A stretch of 64,000 nucleotides of DNA from Roseburia sp. (lineage in GTDB: Bacteria > Bacillota > Clostridia > Lachnospirales > Lachnospiraceae), in NCBI GenBank assembly GCA_019421345.1, contig JAHZFL010000001.1, positions 151,252 through 215,251 of the forward strand, read 5' to 3'. The translations under genes and the position numbers were made by a program. This document shows positions 7,849 through 16,756 of this stretch, piece by piece (within the stretch, counting starts at the first letter, position 1; each line of letters starts with the position of its first letter). A model generated the notes under the pieces. That model saw only the letters and a list, made by a program, of their open reading frames with translations. It was not told the DNA's origin and searched no databases.

Positions 7849-9228
7849 CTATTTCTGACTTTTTCTTTCCGCTAATTCGTTCATGATTCTTTGATGCTCT
7901 TTGTCTGTAAATTTATTGAATAACATCGGTATGATCGCCAGTACGCCAATGAAAGCGCAAAAAAGCGTGAATGCTCCGTGCATCATCATCTGCGTTTCAC
8001 TTGTGACGTGATTCGGCACATAATCTGCAATCTCAAGAACTGCGCCTATGACACCTGCGCTTAATGCCATACCGATTTTCGCAGTTAAGGTCTGTGTAGA
8101 GCTGATCAGCCCCTCCTGACGATTTCCAAATTTCCATTCCGCATATTCAATGGTATTCGTCAGCATAGTTGCAGATACTACGGACGAGATACCAAGCGGT
8201 ATGCTTGTCAGCGCATACAGGAACATAACAAGCGGTATATTTTCAAAGCCCGCAAAGAAGAAAATAACATCTACGATAATTCCAAATACTCTTGCACCGA
8301 TAAATACCGACTTCGAATCAAAACGTTTCGCAAATACCGGCGCAATGATAAGACCGAAAATCATTCCCGGAAGGAACAGAAGGCTGAATGTCGGGATTAA
8401 ATTTTCCGACCCGACACAGTCCTTGACATAGTAGATGACCATGCCCTGCTTTAACATCGTGCCGATATTCCCAAGAAGCCCCCAGCAAAGCAATAACAGC
8501 AGCGGCTTATTTTGTATGATCGCCTTTACAGAGCTTTTGAATGTGATTTTTTGATTCAGCGCAGGCTGCACATGCTCTCTGATGCAGAAAAAACCAATCA
8601 GATAAAATCCTGCCCCGATCAATCCAACGACAAGCGCAGTCATCATATAGCCCTTTTGTTTATCTCCCTGCCCCAGCGCATGGATCAGCGGAATGGCGAT
8701 AATTCCAAGAATGGTGGCGGCAAGCGTCGTTGACATACGGGAAAAACTGATAATCCTTGACCGTTTCTTTACATCGGAGGACATTGCGGCAGGCATTGTC
8801 CAATACGGCACATCCACTGCCGTAAACGCCATACTCATCATCACATAAGTAATACCCGCATAAACGACCTTTAATGTTGGCGACAGATCCGGTGAGCTAA
8901 AATTCAATACCAGAAAAATAACAATCACAGGCGCCATAAATAACAGCCACGGTCTGTAACGCCCCCATTTTGTCCTTGTCCGGTCCGCAATGCTGCCCAT
9001 CATCGGGTCATTAATTCCATCCCACACTCTTGTGAGCAGCATAATGATACTTGCCGTGCCTGCGGCTATTCCAAAAATATCAGTATAAAATACCAGCATG
9101 TAATTGCTCCACAGACCGAAAATAAGATTTTGTCCAAAACCTGCAATGGCATGGCCAAACATCTCTCTACCCTTTACTTCACCAGCAATTACCTGTGACA
9201 TTTCCGCATTTTTTCCAAATGCCCTCAT
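7849..9228 (-). CDS. GPH-family sugar:cation symporter (MFS)
   Basis: This 459-residue protein with about 12 membrane spans belongs to the glycoside-pentoside-hexuronide:cation symporter family (MelB/XynB/UidB type). Family signatures are GQNLIFGLWSNYMLVFYTD near the N-terminus, the loop WDGINDPMMGSIADRTRTKWGRYRPW, and the second-half motif NTIEYAEWKFGNRQEGLI. I chose the ATG at 9228 because GGGGAGG lies 9 nt upstream; an ATG at 9249 is the alternative. It lies between an AraC regulator and the GH2 gene, 17 bp before the latter, which points to uptake of a beta-glycoside for intracellular cleavage. Confidence 0.9.
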   Translation of the reverse strand: MRAFGKNAEMSQVIAGEVKGREMFGHAIAGFGQNLIFGLWSNYMLVFYTDIFGIAAGTASIIMLLTRVWDGINDPMMGSIADRTRTKWGRYRPWLLFMAPVIVIFLVLNFSSPDLSPTLKVVYAGITYVMMSMAFTAVDVPYWTMPAAMSSDVKKRSRIISFSRMSTTLAATILGIIAIPLIHALGQGDKQKGYMMTALVVGLIGAGFYLIGFFCIREHVQPALNQKITFKSSVKAIIQNKPLLLLLCWGLLGNIGTMLKQGMVIYYVKDCVGSENLIPTFSLLFLPGMIFGLIIAPVFAKRFDSKSVFIGARVFGIIVDVIFFFAGFENIPLVMFLYALTSIPLGISSVVSATMLTNTIEYAEWKFGNRQEGLISSTQTLTAKIGMALSAGVIGAVLEIADYVPNHVTSETQMMMHGAFTLFCAFIGVLAIIPMLFNKFTDKEHQRIMNELAERKSQK

Positions 9229-9303
9229 GAACCTGTTCCTCCCCTTCATTCGATTATGTACTTCCTTTACAATAAACGAAAAAAAGGAAAATTTCATTAA
9301 CAG

Positions 9304-9325
9304 AAACACGACATGTTGTATGTTT
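9304..9325. promoter_or_regulatory. Imperfect palindrome upstream of the symporter-GH2 operon
   Basis: The dyad centred on ACATGT (AAACACGACA / TGTTGTATGT) matches at 7 of 10 positions per arm. It lies between the AraC gene and the symporter, where an operator would be expected. No clear -35/-10 pair was found beside it. Confidence 0.3.
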
Positions 9326-9345
9326 TTCTATCAAATCCAGACATT

Positions 9346-10494
9346 TTATTTATGCACTTTTCTGCACTCTCCCGGAAGCACACCAAATTCTTTCTTAAAT
9401 AATTCGTAAAAATGACTGGAGTTCTTAAATCCGACCTCCGCCATGACCGCCGATACGCTCATCCCGTTTTCCTGCAGCAATGCTTTTGCTTTCTTTAGCA
9501 AAACCTTTTGGCAGTAATGCGTAATTGTCAGCCCCGTAAACTTCTTGACAATTTTATTCAAATAATCGCCGCTGTAATTTAATTCCTTTGCCAGCTCCTG
9601 TCTGGAATATTTTTCCGGATTTTGCTCGATCAGGCGCTTAATCTGCTCAAATAGCTGTTCTTCCACGGAAGAATCCAGCGTGATATGCAAAACCTGATAA
9701 AACTCCTTGTTCTGGAGCACTCCAAACAATCGCTCCACAAGGCCGTGAAAAATATGAAGATAGCCGGACTCCTTTTCCACCAGCTCCCGCGTCATTTTTT
9801 CAAAAATATTACGCGTCTGCGTGATCCCGTCCTCATTTTCTTTTGCCGAAATATAAAGATAATCTTTCTTATAAAAAGATTTTTCCTCCATGCTTGACTG
9901 TAAAAAGCGATAAATATTTCCCGATGTCTTGCCCGCTTCCTCGATCAGCTCCCACACATACTCCTTAGAAAGGCACAGGTATACGACAAAAAAGTCAGTC
10001 CCCGACAGTTCTCTGTGCTTTGTATTCCTGTTAATAAAACAGCCTTCGCCTCTTTGATACACATAGGTACTGTTTTCAATCTGCTGTTCTACCGCGCCCT
10101 CCAGTACATACATCAGCTCATAATAATCATGCTGATGATCCTTGATCCCCCATTCTTCGGGAAAGACCATTTTACCGTCTATGCTTGTTCCCTCGCCCTC
10201 CTGCTTTGTCGTAAATTTCTTGCCCTCGCTGATACCTCCAAACCTTATATTCTTCTTCTTCTCATACTGACCGCCCGACATGACATTGATTGCAAAGGGA
10301 ACTCTCATATACCGCATATGATCCGTTCGCATCATTTCTAATTTTTCTTTTCGTTCTTCCTCTGACAAAATCTTAATCTCATCATTTAACGCACACCACG
10401 GAAATATAAACACGCTTTTATCTGCCTCCTTACAATCATACAGAAAAGGAGCTGCCCACCAATGCCTCAGTGCGGCAACCCCTTTCGCTCCCAT
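9346..10494 (-). CDS. AraC-family transcriptional regulator
   Basis: A 382-residue regulator. A cupin-like sensory domain occupies the middle (HQHDYYELMYVLEGAVEQQI, about 118-160), where a sugar ligand would bind. A C-terminal double helix-turn-helix follows (about 285-380), including YSRQELAKELNYSGDYLNK and the second-helix signature VAEVGFKNSSHFYELFKKEFG-like segment ending PGECRK. It lies immediately upstream of the symporter and GH2 genes on the same strand and probably activates them. The start ATG at 10494 has AGGAG unusually close; a TATACT -10-like box about 35 bp upstream supports it, but a start nearer residue 54 is possible. Confidence 0.88.
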   Translation of the reverse strand: MGAKGVAALRHWWAAPFLYDCKEADKSVFIFPWCALNDEIKILSEEERKEKLEMMRTDHMRYMRVPFAINVMSGGQYEKKKNIRFGGISEGKKFTTKQEGEGTSIDGKMVFPEEWGIKDHQHDYYELMYVLEGAVEQQIENSTYVYQRGEGCFINRNTKHRELSGTDFFVVYLCLSKEYVWELIEEAGKTSGNIYRFLQSSMEEKSFYKKDYLYISAKENEDGITQTRNIFEKMTRELVEKESGYLHIFHGLVERLFGVLQNKEFYQVLHITLDSSVEEQLFEQIKRLIEQNPEKYSRQELAKELNYSGDYLNKIVKKFTGLTITHYCQKVLLKKAKALLQENGMSVSAVMAEVGFKNSSHFYELFKKEFGVLPGECRKVHK

Positions 10495-10618
10495 CTCCTG
10501 CTTCTAAAAACAAACCCTTCTTACTGCACTTAGTATAACAGGATTCTCTATTTTCAAATATAAAATCTTTGTGAAATTATAACAAAAATCATAAGTAAGC
10601 GCAACAGCGTCTCCCAAG

Positions 10619-11899
10619 CTACCCCTGCATCCGAAATTTTTGCAGTTCGATTTTCTTCCCGCCCTCCATGCGTGATTCCTCCGCCGCCAATGCCATATAG
10701 TGACTTTCCAGCGAATCCCCAAGTCCCGTGAGTGTCGCTCCTCCTTCTGTGGCAGCCTCATACAGATCCTCCATCATCTGGTCGTCTCCGCCCCCATGAC
10801 TTTTCTCATCCCCCTCTGCCGCAGTCATAATCTCGACCGCCTCCTTCCCAAACGGCTGCAAGATCAAACGGTCCTCCTCCATCGTTCCGTACAGCTCTCC
10901 GGCAGTTCCCATAATATGGATCGTGCGGTAATTCTTCTCGTGAAATCCACACATCGAAAATGAGATCGTCACGCCGTTTTCCATCCGGGCACAGACAACC
11001 TGATGATCGACCACATCATTGTCACACTGAAACACACAGCGTCCATAAGGTCCGTCATACAAAGCCTCGCGCAAACACGCCTCCCCCCGCGCACCACGCA
11101 CCTCCCTCTGCATCCAGTCCGTTCCGTTTTGCCCGCTTGCATTCACAGCATTGGTCAGATAAATCTTTTCGGCATCAAATGGACAGTCGGACTTTTTCGG
11201 ACATCCCTGCATACAATAGCCCGGCGCACCGCACGGCGCGTTCTTTTCCCGAAAATAGGTCAGCGCACCCATCGAGGAAATGGTCTGACATCTGCTCTCC
11301 GTCAGCCATACGAACAGATCCATATCATGACAGCATTTTGCGAGGATCATCGGACTGGTCTCCTTGCTGTTTCTCCATTTCCCTCTCACATAGCTGTGCG
11401 TATAATGCCAGTACCCGACATTTTCCGCCGCCTGAATGGATATTATTTCCCCGATCGCCCCACGCTCTAACAGCTCCTTGATTTTTCTGTAAAACGGCGC
11501 ATACCGCAGCACATGACAGACTGTCACAAGAGCGCCGCAGCCGCATGCTGCCTGGTAGAGCCTCCTGCACTCATCCGCATAGGGGGAGACAGGCTTTTCC
11601 AGCAAAATATCATACCCCTGCCGCATTGCAAGCAGTGCATGCTCCACATGCTGTCTGTCCTGCGTGCAGATAAACGCAATATCCGCCATCCTTGGCACGG
11701 CAAACAACTGCTTGGCATCGGAAAAACACTGTTCCTCCGCCAATCCGTATTCCTCCCGGATACGCGCGCGCCGAAAATCATCCGGCTCCGCCACCCCGAC
11801 AAGCTTCATTTTTTCCGGATATTTTTTGGTGTAAGGCGCATATGCAAGAAATCCCCTGCCGCCGGCGCCTGCAATTACAATCGAAATCATCTTTTTCAT
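10619..11899 (-). CDS. Gfo/Idh/MocA-family oxidoreductase
   Basis: A 426-residue NAD(P)-dependent sugar dehydrogenase-like protein. The N-terminal Rossmann fold shows ISIVIAGAGGRGFLAYAPYT (the G-x-G-x-x-G motif), followed by the dinucleotide-domain motif LLEKPVSP. The C-terminal half has four cysteines in a compact cluster (APCGAPGYCMQGCPKKSDC), a known feature of one subgroup that may bind metal. The start ATG at 11899 follows GGAGGTAAC. It is transcribed divergently from the membrane AraC-type regulator at 11992, which probably controls it. Substrate unknown; oxidation or epimerisation of a hexose derivative fits the neighbourhood. Confidence 0.88.
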   Translation of the reverse strand: MKKMISIVIAGAGGRGFLAYAPYTKKYPEKMKLVGVAEPDDFRRARIREEYGLAEEQCFSDAKQLFAVPRMADIAFICTQDRQHVEHALLAMRQGYDILLEKPVSPYADECRRLYQAACGCGALVTVCHVLRYAPFYRKIKELLERGAIGEIISIQAAENVGYWHYTHSYVRGKWRNSKETSPMILAKCCHDMDLFVWLTESRCQTISSMGALTYFREKNAPCGAPGYCMQGCPKKSDCPFDAEKIYLTNAVNASGQNGTDWMQREVRGARGEACLREALYDGPYGRCVFQCDNDVVDHQVVCARMENGVTISFSMCGFHEKNYRTIHIMGTAGELYGTMEEDRLILQPFGKEAVEIMTAAEGDEKSHGGGDDQMMEDLYEAATEGGATLTGLGDSLESHYMALAAEESRMEGGKKIELQKFRMQG

Positions 11900-11991
11900 G
11901 TTACCTCCATGCACACAAGCTTTTTGCATCTATGATTTTTTTATGGTACACTATAACTATTACTTGATACGATATTTTAACAAGGAGACTT

Positions 11992-14202
11992 ATGATGAGA
12001 AATTTTTTTAAGCCTGCTTTTACAACTTCTATGTATAAAAAAATGTTTCTTCGCCATTTCCTACAGCTTTTTTTGATCTTTGTAACTCTGTTTCTGATCG
12101 GGGTCTGTACGTTTTCCTATCAGTCCCATCAGCATAAAAAAGAGCTTTTGCGGCAGTCGGCAGATTCCCTGTCCGATTTTTCCGAGGGACTGCTCCGTGA
12201 GTGCCAGACGATCGCATTTAATGTCGGACGGCTCGACCCGCTTCTTGCGATCTCTGCCTCCGGCAATCCTTACCTTAATTTTTCACAGACCGACTCCACG
12301 ATCTTTTTTAATGCACAGCATGATCTTATTTCACATAAGGCGCTCAACCGGCATATTTCTTCCATGAGCGTTTACCTGACGGAAAAAGAGTATATTATAT
12401 CAGATCACGGAACGATCACACTGGAAAGCTTTTGCCAGAGTGTTTTTAATACGGACTCCGATACCTTCGCAGACTACCTAAGACCTCTGACCCCCGGCTA
12501 TTACCTGTTCCTCCCGCAGGGCGCGATCGCAGAGACAAACACGCCGCTGCAGTCGGTCTACATTCTGCCGCTCATCAACAGCAACGGAAGCCGGTACGGA
12601 ACCTTATTTTTATTTCTCGACGACGCACAGATCTTAAAAGAGCTGGATGCCCTCGTCGGAGAAAATATCGAGTATTTTATCCTGGGAGAGAATCATTCCC
12701 CGCTTTTTCTTCCACCGGAGGAAAAAGCCTCCCTCTCCGCTGCCACGCTTGCCCGGCTTACCTCCGATAACCGCTATCTTTCCGCTGCGGATACCCACAG
12801 CGGCTGGACGCACTATGTCGGCTATTCCAAAGACTTTCTGCAAAAACAGCTCTGGCTGTGCCTGCTTTTATTTACTGTAATTTTTCTTGTGGGAGTCTGC
12901 CTGCAGATCCCGCTTGCAAATGCGATCTGCAAGAAAAATTATGCGCCGATCCGGGAGCTGTCGTCCATGATCACGGACACCGCGTCCGCAGCCGCGCATG
13001 AACCGGAATACGAAACCCTAAAAAGCACCGTCAGCGCCATTTTAGAAAATAAAGCATTGTTGGAGCAGCAGCTTTCGCTCTATAAGCCGGTTTTGATCAA
13101 CAGCTTTTTGCTGGAGCTGCTAAGCTCAAACAACGGGGACGATGCACAGGTTCTGCGCGGGCTTTCCAGTCTTGGTGTGCGCATTCCGTTTTCCATCTGC
13201 TTTTGCGTTGCGCTCATCGCGCCGACACTGACGCATGGTTACTGGTATCAGCTTGCCAAAAGCCAGACAACAGAATCTGTCGTCTGCCTGTATTTATCCT
13301 GCCGCAAGCATGTGGGCGTTTTATTCTTTAACTGTGCCGACAAGCAGCAGGCGCTTTTGTCCCAAAAAGCTGTCAGTGACATTTTAGAACAGGATGAGGG
13401 CGTCTGTTCCTATGGAATCGGAAGTATGTCGGAGGATTTAAAATATGCGCCGATTTCTTATTCACAGGCGATCTGTACCTTAGATTATTTCTCTCTGCAA
13501 ACAGAAGAAAAGGCAATTTCCTTCGATGCACTGTTTGCTGCGCAGGTTCTCAATTTACCGACGCCCGAAACGTTAAAGTCACTGGATGCCAGCTTTTCCG
13601 CCTTTCGGTTTCAGACGGCAAAGGAAAATTTTTCGGAGTATTTCCGCCTGATCTCCAAATCAGGCTACGGCAAAAAGGAGCATTTGACATATGCACAAAA
13701 GCAGTTGCTCATTGCTGCATCAAAGCTCCCGCAGGAATATCAGTCGGCGCTTGATACAGAGGCGCTGCGCGCCCTAAACACAGATGCCCGCGATGCGTTT
13801 GCCACCTTATCAGAGCTTTGTGCGCAGACCTTAGATAAGCTCACCACTCTCTTTGAACAATCATCCGAGGAACAGTCAAAGCACGCCTCCCGCCGGATTT
13901 TAGAATGGCTGGACGAGCACCTTTGCGATGAAAATCTGTCGCTTAGCTACTTTGCGGAAGCCTTCTCCCTTTCCGAGAGCCAGATGAGCCGGAAAATAAA
14001 GGCGCTGACCGGGGAAAATTTTCTTTCCTATGTCAATCAGAAACGCATCGAGCACGCATGCACGCTCTTAACGACGACCGACCTTCCTGTACTGCAGATT
14101 GCCAATAGCTGCGGCTACGAAAACGACATCACCTTCCGAAGAATCTTTAAGAAATATATCGGCGTCACTCCGGGAGAATACCGCCGTCACCAGATGAACT
14201 GA
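11992..14202 (+). CDS. Membrane-anchored AraC-family sensor-regulator (YesN/YtdP-like)
   Basis: This 736-residue one-component regulator has a membrane span at about 22-44, an extracytoplasmic sensory domain (about 45-285), a second span near 290-310 (LWLCLLLFTVIFLVGVCLQI), a linker, and a C-terminal AraC DNA-binding domain (about 635-733, with SLSYFAEAFSLSESQMSRKI and PGEYRRHQ). It thus senses an outside signal and binds DNA directly without a separate kinase. The start ATG at 11992 follows CAAGGAGACTT. It is divergent from the Gfo/Idh gene, and its 3' end overlaps the 3' end of the convergent GH3 gene by 16 bp. Likely targets are the flanking carbohydrate operons. Confidence 0.88.
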   Translation: MMRNFFKPAFTTSMYKKMFLRHFLQLFLIFVTLFLIGVCTFSYQSHQHKKELLRQSADSLSDFSEGLLRECQTIAFNVGRLDPLLAISASGNPYLNFSQTDSTIFFNAQHDLISHKALNRHISSMSVYLTEKEYIISDHGTITLESFCQSVFNTDSDTFADYLRPLTPGYYLFLPQGAIAETNTPLQSVYILPLINSNGSRYGTLFLFLDDAQILKELDALVGENIEYFILGENHSPLFLPPEEKASLSAATLARLTSDNRYLSAADTHSGWTHYVGYSKDFLQKQLWLCLLLFTVIFLVGVCLQIPLANAICKKNYAPIRELSSMITDTASAAAHEPEYETLKSTVSAILENKALLEQQLSLYKPVLINSFLLELLSSNNGDDAQVLRGLSSLGVRIPFSICFCVALIAPTLTHGYWYQLAKSQTTESVVCLYLSCRKHVGVLFFNCADKQQALLSQKAVSDILEQDEGVCSYGIGSMSEDLKYAPISYSQAICTLDYFSLQTEEKAISFDALFAAQVLNLPTPETLKSLDASFSAFRFQTAKENFSEYFRLISKSGYGKKEHLTYAQKQLLIAASKLPQEYQSALDTEALRALNTDARDAFATLSELCAQTLDKLTTLFEQSSEEQSKHASRRILEWLDEHLCDENLSLSYFAEAFSLSESQMSRKIKALTGENFLSYVNQKRIEHACTLLTTTDLPVLQIANSCGYENDITFRRIFKKYIGVTPGEYRRHQMN

Positions 14203-16736
14203 TCCTGATAGGCCGGCGCATTTTCATATTGATTGGTCTGCAGGATCATGCGGATATTGCGGTACGCACAATCTCTTAACGCCTCCTTTGGCAGCGTACC
14301 GCTCTCTGCAGCCCTGCGAATACTGTCGCAGTCAGTCTCCGACCCAGGCATGATCAGGTCATTTCCTGCCGCAATACATCCGGCGGCACTGCAGGTGCCG
14401 TCCTCTGCGGACAGCGTGGTCGCCCAGTCTGTCATCACAATTCCCGCAAAATTCCATTCCCCGCGCAAAACCTCTGTACACAAATCATAATTGTTCGCCG
14501 CATAGATTCCGTTTATTTTATTGTAGGCTGTCATGACAGCCATCGGCTGGGCTTCTTTTACGGTGATCTCAAAGCCCTTGAGATAAATTTCCCGCAGCGC
14601 GCGCTCCGAGACAACGGAGTCTGAATTTAAGCGCTCCTCCTCCTGATTGTTGCAGGCAAAATGCTTGATCGTCGCTCCGCATCCCGCAACAGACTGCACG
14701 CCTCTTGTGACGGCTGCCGCTATCCTCCCCGTCAAAAGCGGGTCCTCCGAATAATACTCAAAATTTCTTCCTCCCAGCGGGTTTCTGTGAATGTTCATAC
14801 CCGGCGCAAGCCAGAGAGAAATCTCAAACAGCTCCATTTCCCTCCCCACCATGCCTCCGAGCTCCTCCGCCAGCGCCGGATTCCAGCTCTGTGCCAGCAG
14901 CGTACCAACCGGCATTGCCGTACAGTACTGATAGTAGGTCATTCCTTCCGTAACCGCTTTTTTCGGAAAAAACTGCTGCTCCAATTCCCCGATCGCACCG
15001 CTCTCCACAAGCTCTCCGTCCTTTACCTGATAGCTTTGCCGCAGCCGTAAGCCCGCCGGACCGTCCGCCAGCACAACGCTCGCGACCCGATATGGCTCGC
15101 CGCATAAGACAGAGGTCGTCTCTGCCGCCGCACCAGGAACGCTTTTCCCTGCCGCGCCGATCAGCCCCCGGCTCTGGCCGTCGAGCGCACCGACTGTCAC
15201 GGCGATCATCTCCTCCTTTGTGAGACGCTTGACAAGCTCCTCCGCCTCTTTGGAAACTGCCAGAAATGCTTCAGAGACTGCCGGCTTTTTGGGCGTATAT
15301 AAAAAATGCGGAAGTATCACGCATGGCAGCTCCTGTTCCTCTGCCTCCCTGCGCCAGCCTTCTTCTCTGCGCTTTTGTGCGGCTAAGTCAGGGAATATTT
15401 CTTCGATCTGCGTCTGTTTCGCACAAATCGCCCCACAGGAGCGGAGCATGACCTCCTCTGCCAAAACAGCCGTTCCGATCAGCCGTACATTGCAAAGCGC
15501 ATTGCCAAGCCAGATCCCATAGCAGCCGCTTTCTAATATCCATGCCGCCTGTTCCTCCTCATAGGAGGAAAGCGACGCGATTGAAAATGAAAGCGTTATC
15601 ACCTGTGCCTCTCCGGGCGCAAGCTCTTTTGTTTTCACAAACCCCGCCAGACGGCGGAACTCCTTTGCCAGACGCCCCTGCGGGCAGGAGACATATACCT
15701 GCACCACCTCTTTTCCCGCATACTGCTGCCCGCTATTTTTAACCTCTGCCGTTACCGTTAGCTGCGGGTCTCCCTCCTCCCCTGAAAGCGCGATATTTAA
15801 CGCTTTCACAGAAAAATCGGTATAGGACAGACCATAGCCGAAGGTATAACGGGCAGGTATATCAAATGTGTCAAAGTACCGATAGCCCACATAAATTCCC
15901 TCCCGGTACTCCACCTGCCTTTTATTTTCGCTTTTATTCGGAAATCGGGCAGTCGGATAATCCTCATAGCAATACGCCCATGTATCTGTCAGCTTGCCGG
16001 ACGGTGTGACGTCTCCCGAAATAACGTCCGCCAACGCATTCCCGCCCTCCTGTCCCGCCTGCCCAAATTGCAGGATCGCCTTAATGCTCGGAATCTCCTC
16101 CGTAAATCCAAGATCGACGATCCCGCCTGTATTTAACACCAGAATGACTTTGGAATAACACTCCCCGATTCGTTTTAATAAGGAAAACTCCTCATCGGAG
16201 AGGAAGTAATCGCCGCGTGCTGACTTTCGGTCTGCTCCCTCCCCGGAAATACGCGACAGCACATAGACTGCCGCATCGGCGTCATCTCTCTCTGCCTCCT
16301 CACCGGGAATACTTCCCGCCGGTATCTCAAATGGCGTCGTGAAATATGCCAGATAAAACGGAAGCTTTTCCTCCTCCATCTTCCTTTGGATCGTTGCACT
16401 CCACGCCTCGCGCGCTGCCCTTTGGCATCTGTCGTACGCGCTTAGCCATTCCTCTGTTGTAATCTGATAGCCTGCCTGTGCAAGACCTCTGTATATATCA
16501 ATACTCTCCCGCTCGTTCACATCCCCGGAGCCGATGCCGCCCTTTATCGTTTTCCCTGCGCCAGCTCCGTATAAAGCAAGCTTACTCCCCCTTTTTAGGG
16601 GGAGTAAGCAATCCTCATTTTTCAGAAGAACGAAGCCCTCGGCTGCCGCTCTCCTAACTAATCCTTTATGCTGTTTTTCGCGCTCTGTGATCTCATTGGA
16701 AGTCGTACCTGTAAAATTTCGCCAACGAAGCTTCAT
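14187..16736 (-). CDS. Glycoside hydrolase family 3 enzyme, circularly permuted domain order
   Basis: An 849-residue beta-glucosidase/beta-N-acetylhexosaminidase-type enzyme without a signal peptide. The usual order is reversed: the GH3 C-terminal alpha/beta sandwich comes first (AAEGFVLLKNEDCLLPL, about 27-60, to SGDVTPSGKLTDTW near 250), then the fibronectin III-like domain (FGYGLSYTDFSV, GKEVVQVYVSCP), then the (beta/alpha)8 catalytic domain (about 555-830) with IKHFACNNQE and the nucleophile D770 in GIVMTDWATT. Permuted GH3 enzymes are known from Ruminococcus and Butyrivibrio. The start ATG at 16736 follows GGAAGGAGACTCT. It is the last gene of a six-gene operon, 20 bp after the GH109-like gene. 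Confidence 0.9.
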   Translation of the reverse strand: MKLRWRNFTGTTSNEITEREKQHKGLVRRAAAEGFVLLKNEDCLLPLKRGSKLALYGAGAGKTIKGGIGSGDVNERESIDIYRGLAQAGYQITTEEWLSAYDRCQRAAREAWSATIQRKMEEEKLPFYLAYFTTPFEIPAGSIPGEEAERDDADAAVYVLSRISGEGADRKSARGDYFLSDEEFSLLKRIGECYSKVILVLNTGGIVDLGFTEEIPSIKAILQFGQAGQEGGNALADVISGDVTPSGKLTDTWAYCYEDYPTARFPNKSENKRQVEYREGIYVGYRYFDTFDIPARYTFGYGLSYTDFSVKALNIALSGEEGDPQLTVTAEVKNSGQQYAGKEVVQVYVSCPQGRLAKEFRRLAGFVKTKELAPGEAQVITLSFSIASLSSYEEEQAAWILESGCYGIWLGNALCNVRLIGTAVLAEEVMLRSCGAICAKQTQIEEIFPDLAAQKRREEGWRREAEEQELPCVILPHFLYTPKKPAVSEAFLAVSKEAEELVKRLTKEEMIAVTVGALDGQSRGLIGAAGKSVPGAAAETTSVLCGEPYRVASVVLADGPAGLRLRQSYQVKDGELVESGAIGELEQQFFPKKAVTEGMTYYQYCTAMPVGTLLAQSWNPALAEELGGMVGREMELFEISLWLAPGMNIHRNPLGGRNFEYYSEDPLLTGRIAAAVTRGVQSVAGCGATIKHFACNNQEEERLNSDSVVSERALREIYLKGFEITVKEAQPMAVMTAYNKINGIYAANNYDLCTEVLRGEWNFAGIVMTDWATTLSAEDGTCSAAGCIAAGNDLIMPGSETDCDSIRRAAESGTLPKEALRDCAYRNIRMILQTNQYENAPAYQDQFIW

Positions 16737-16756
16737 AGAGTCTCCTTCCTTTCACC

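Noticed and set aside
14187..16736. A frameshifted or misassembled GH3 gene
   Set aside because: The frame is continuous through all three domains, and permuted GH3 enzymes are known, so permutation explains the order.
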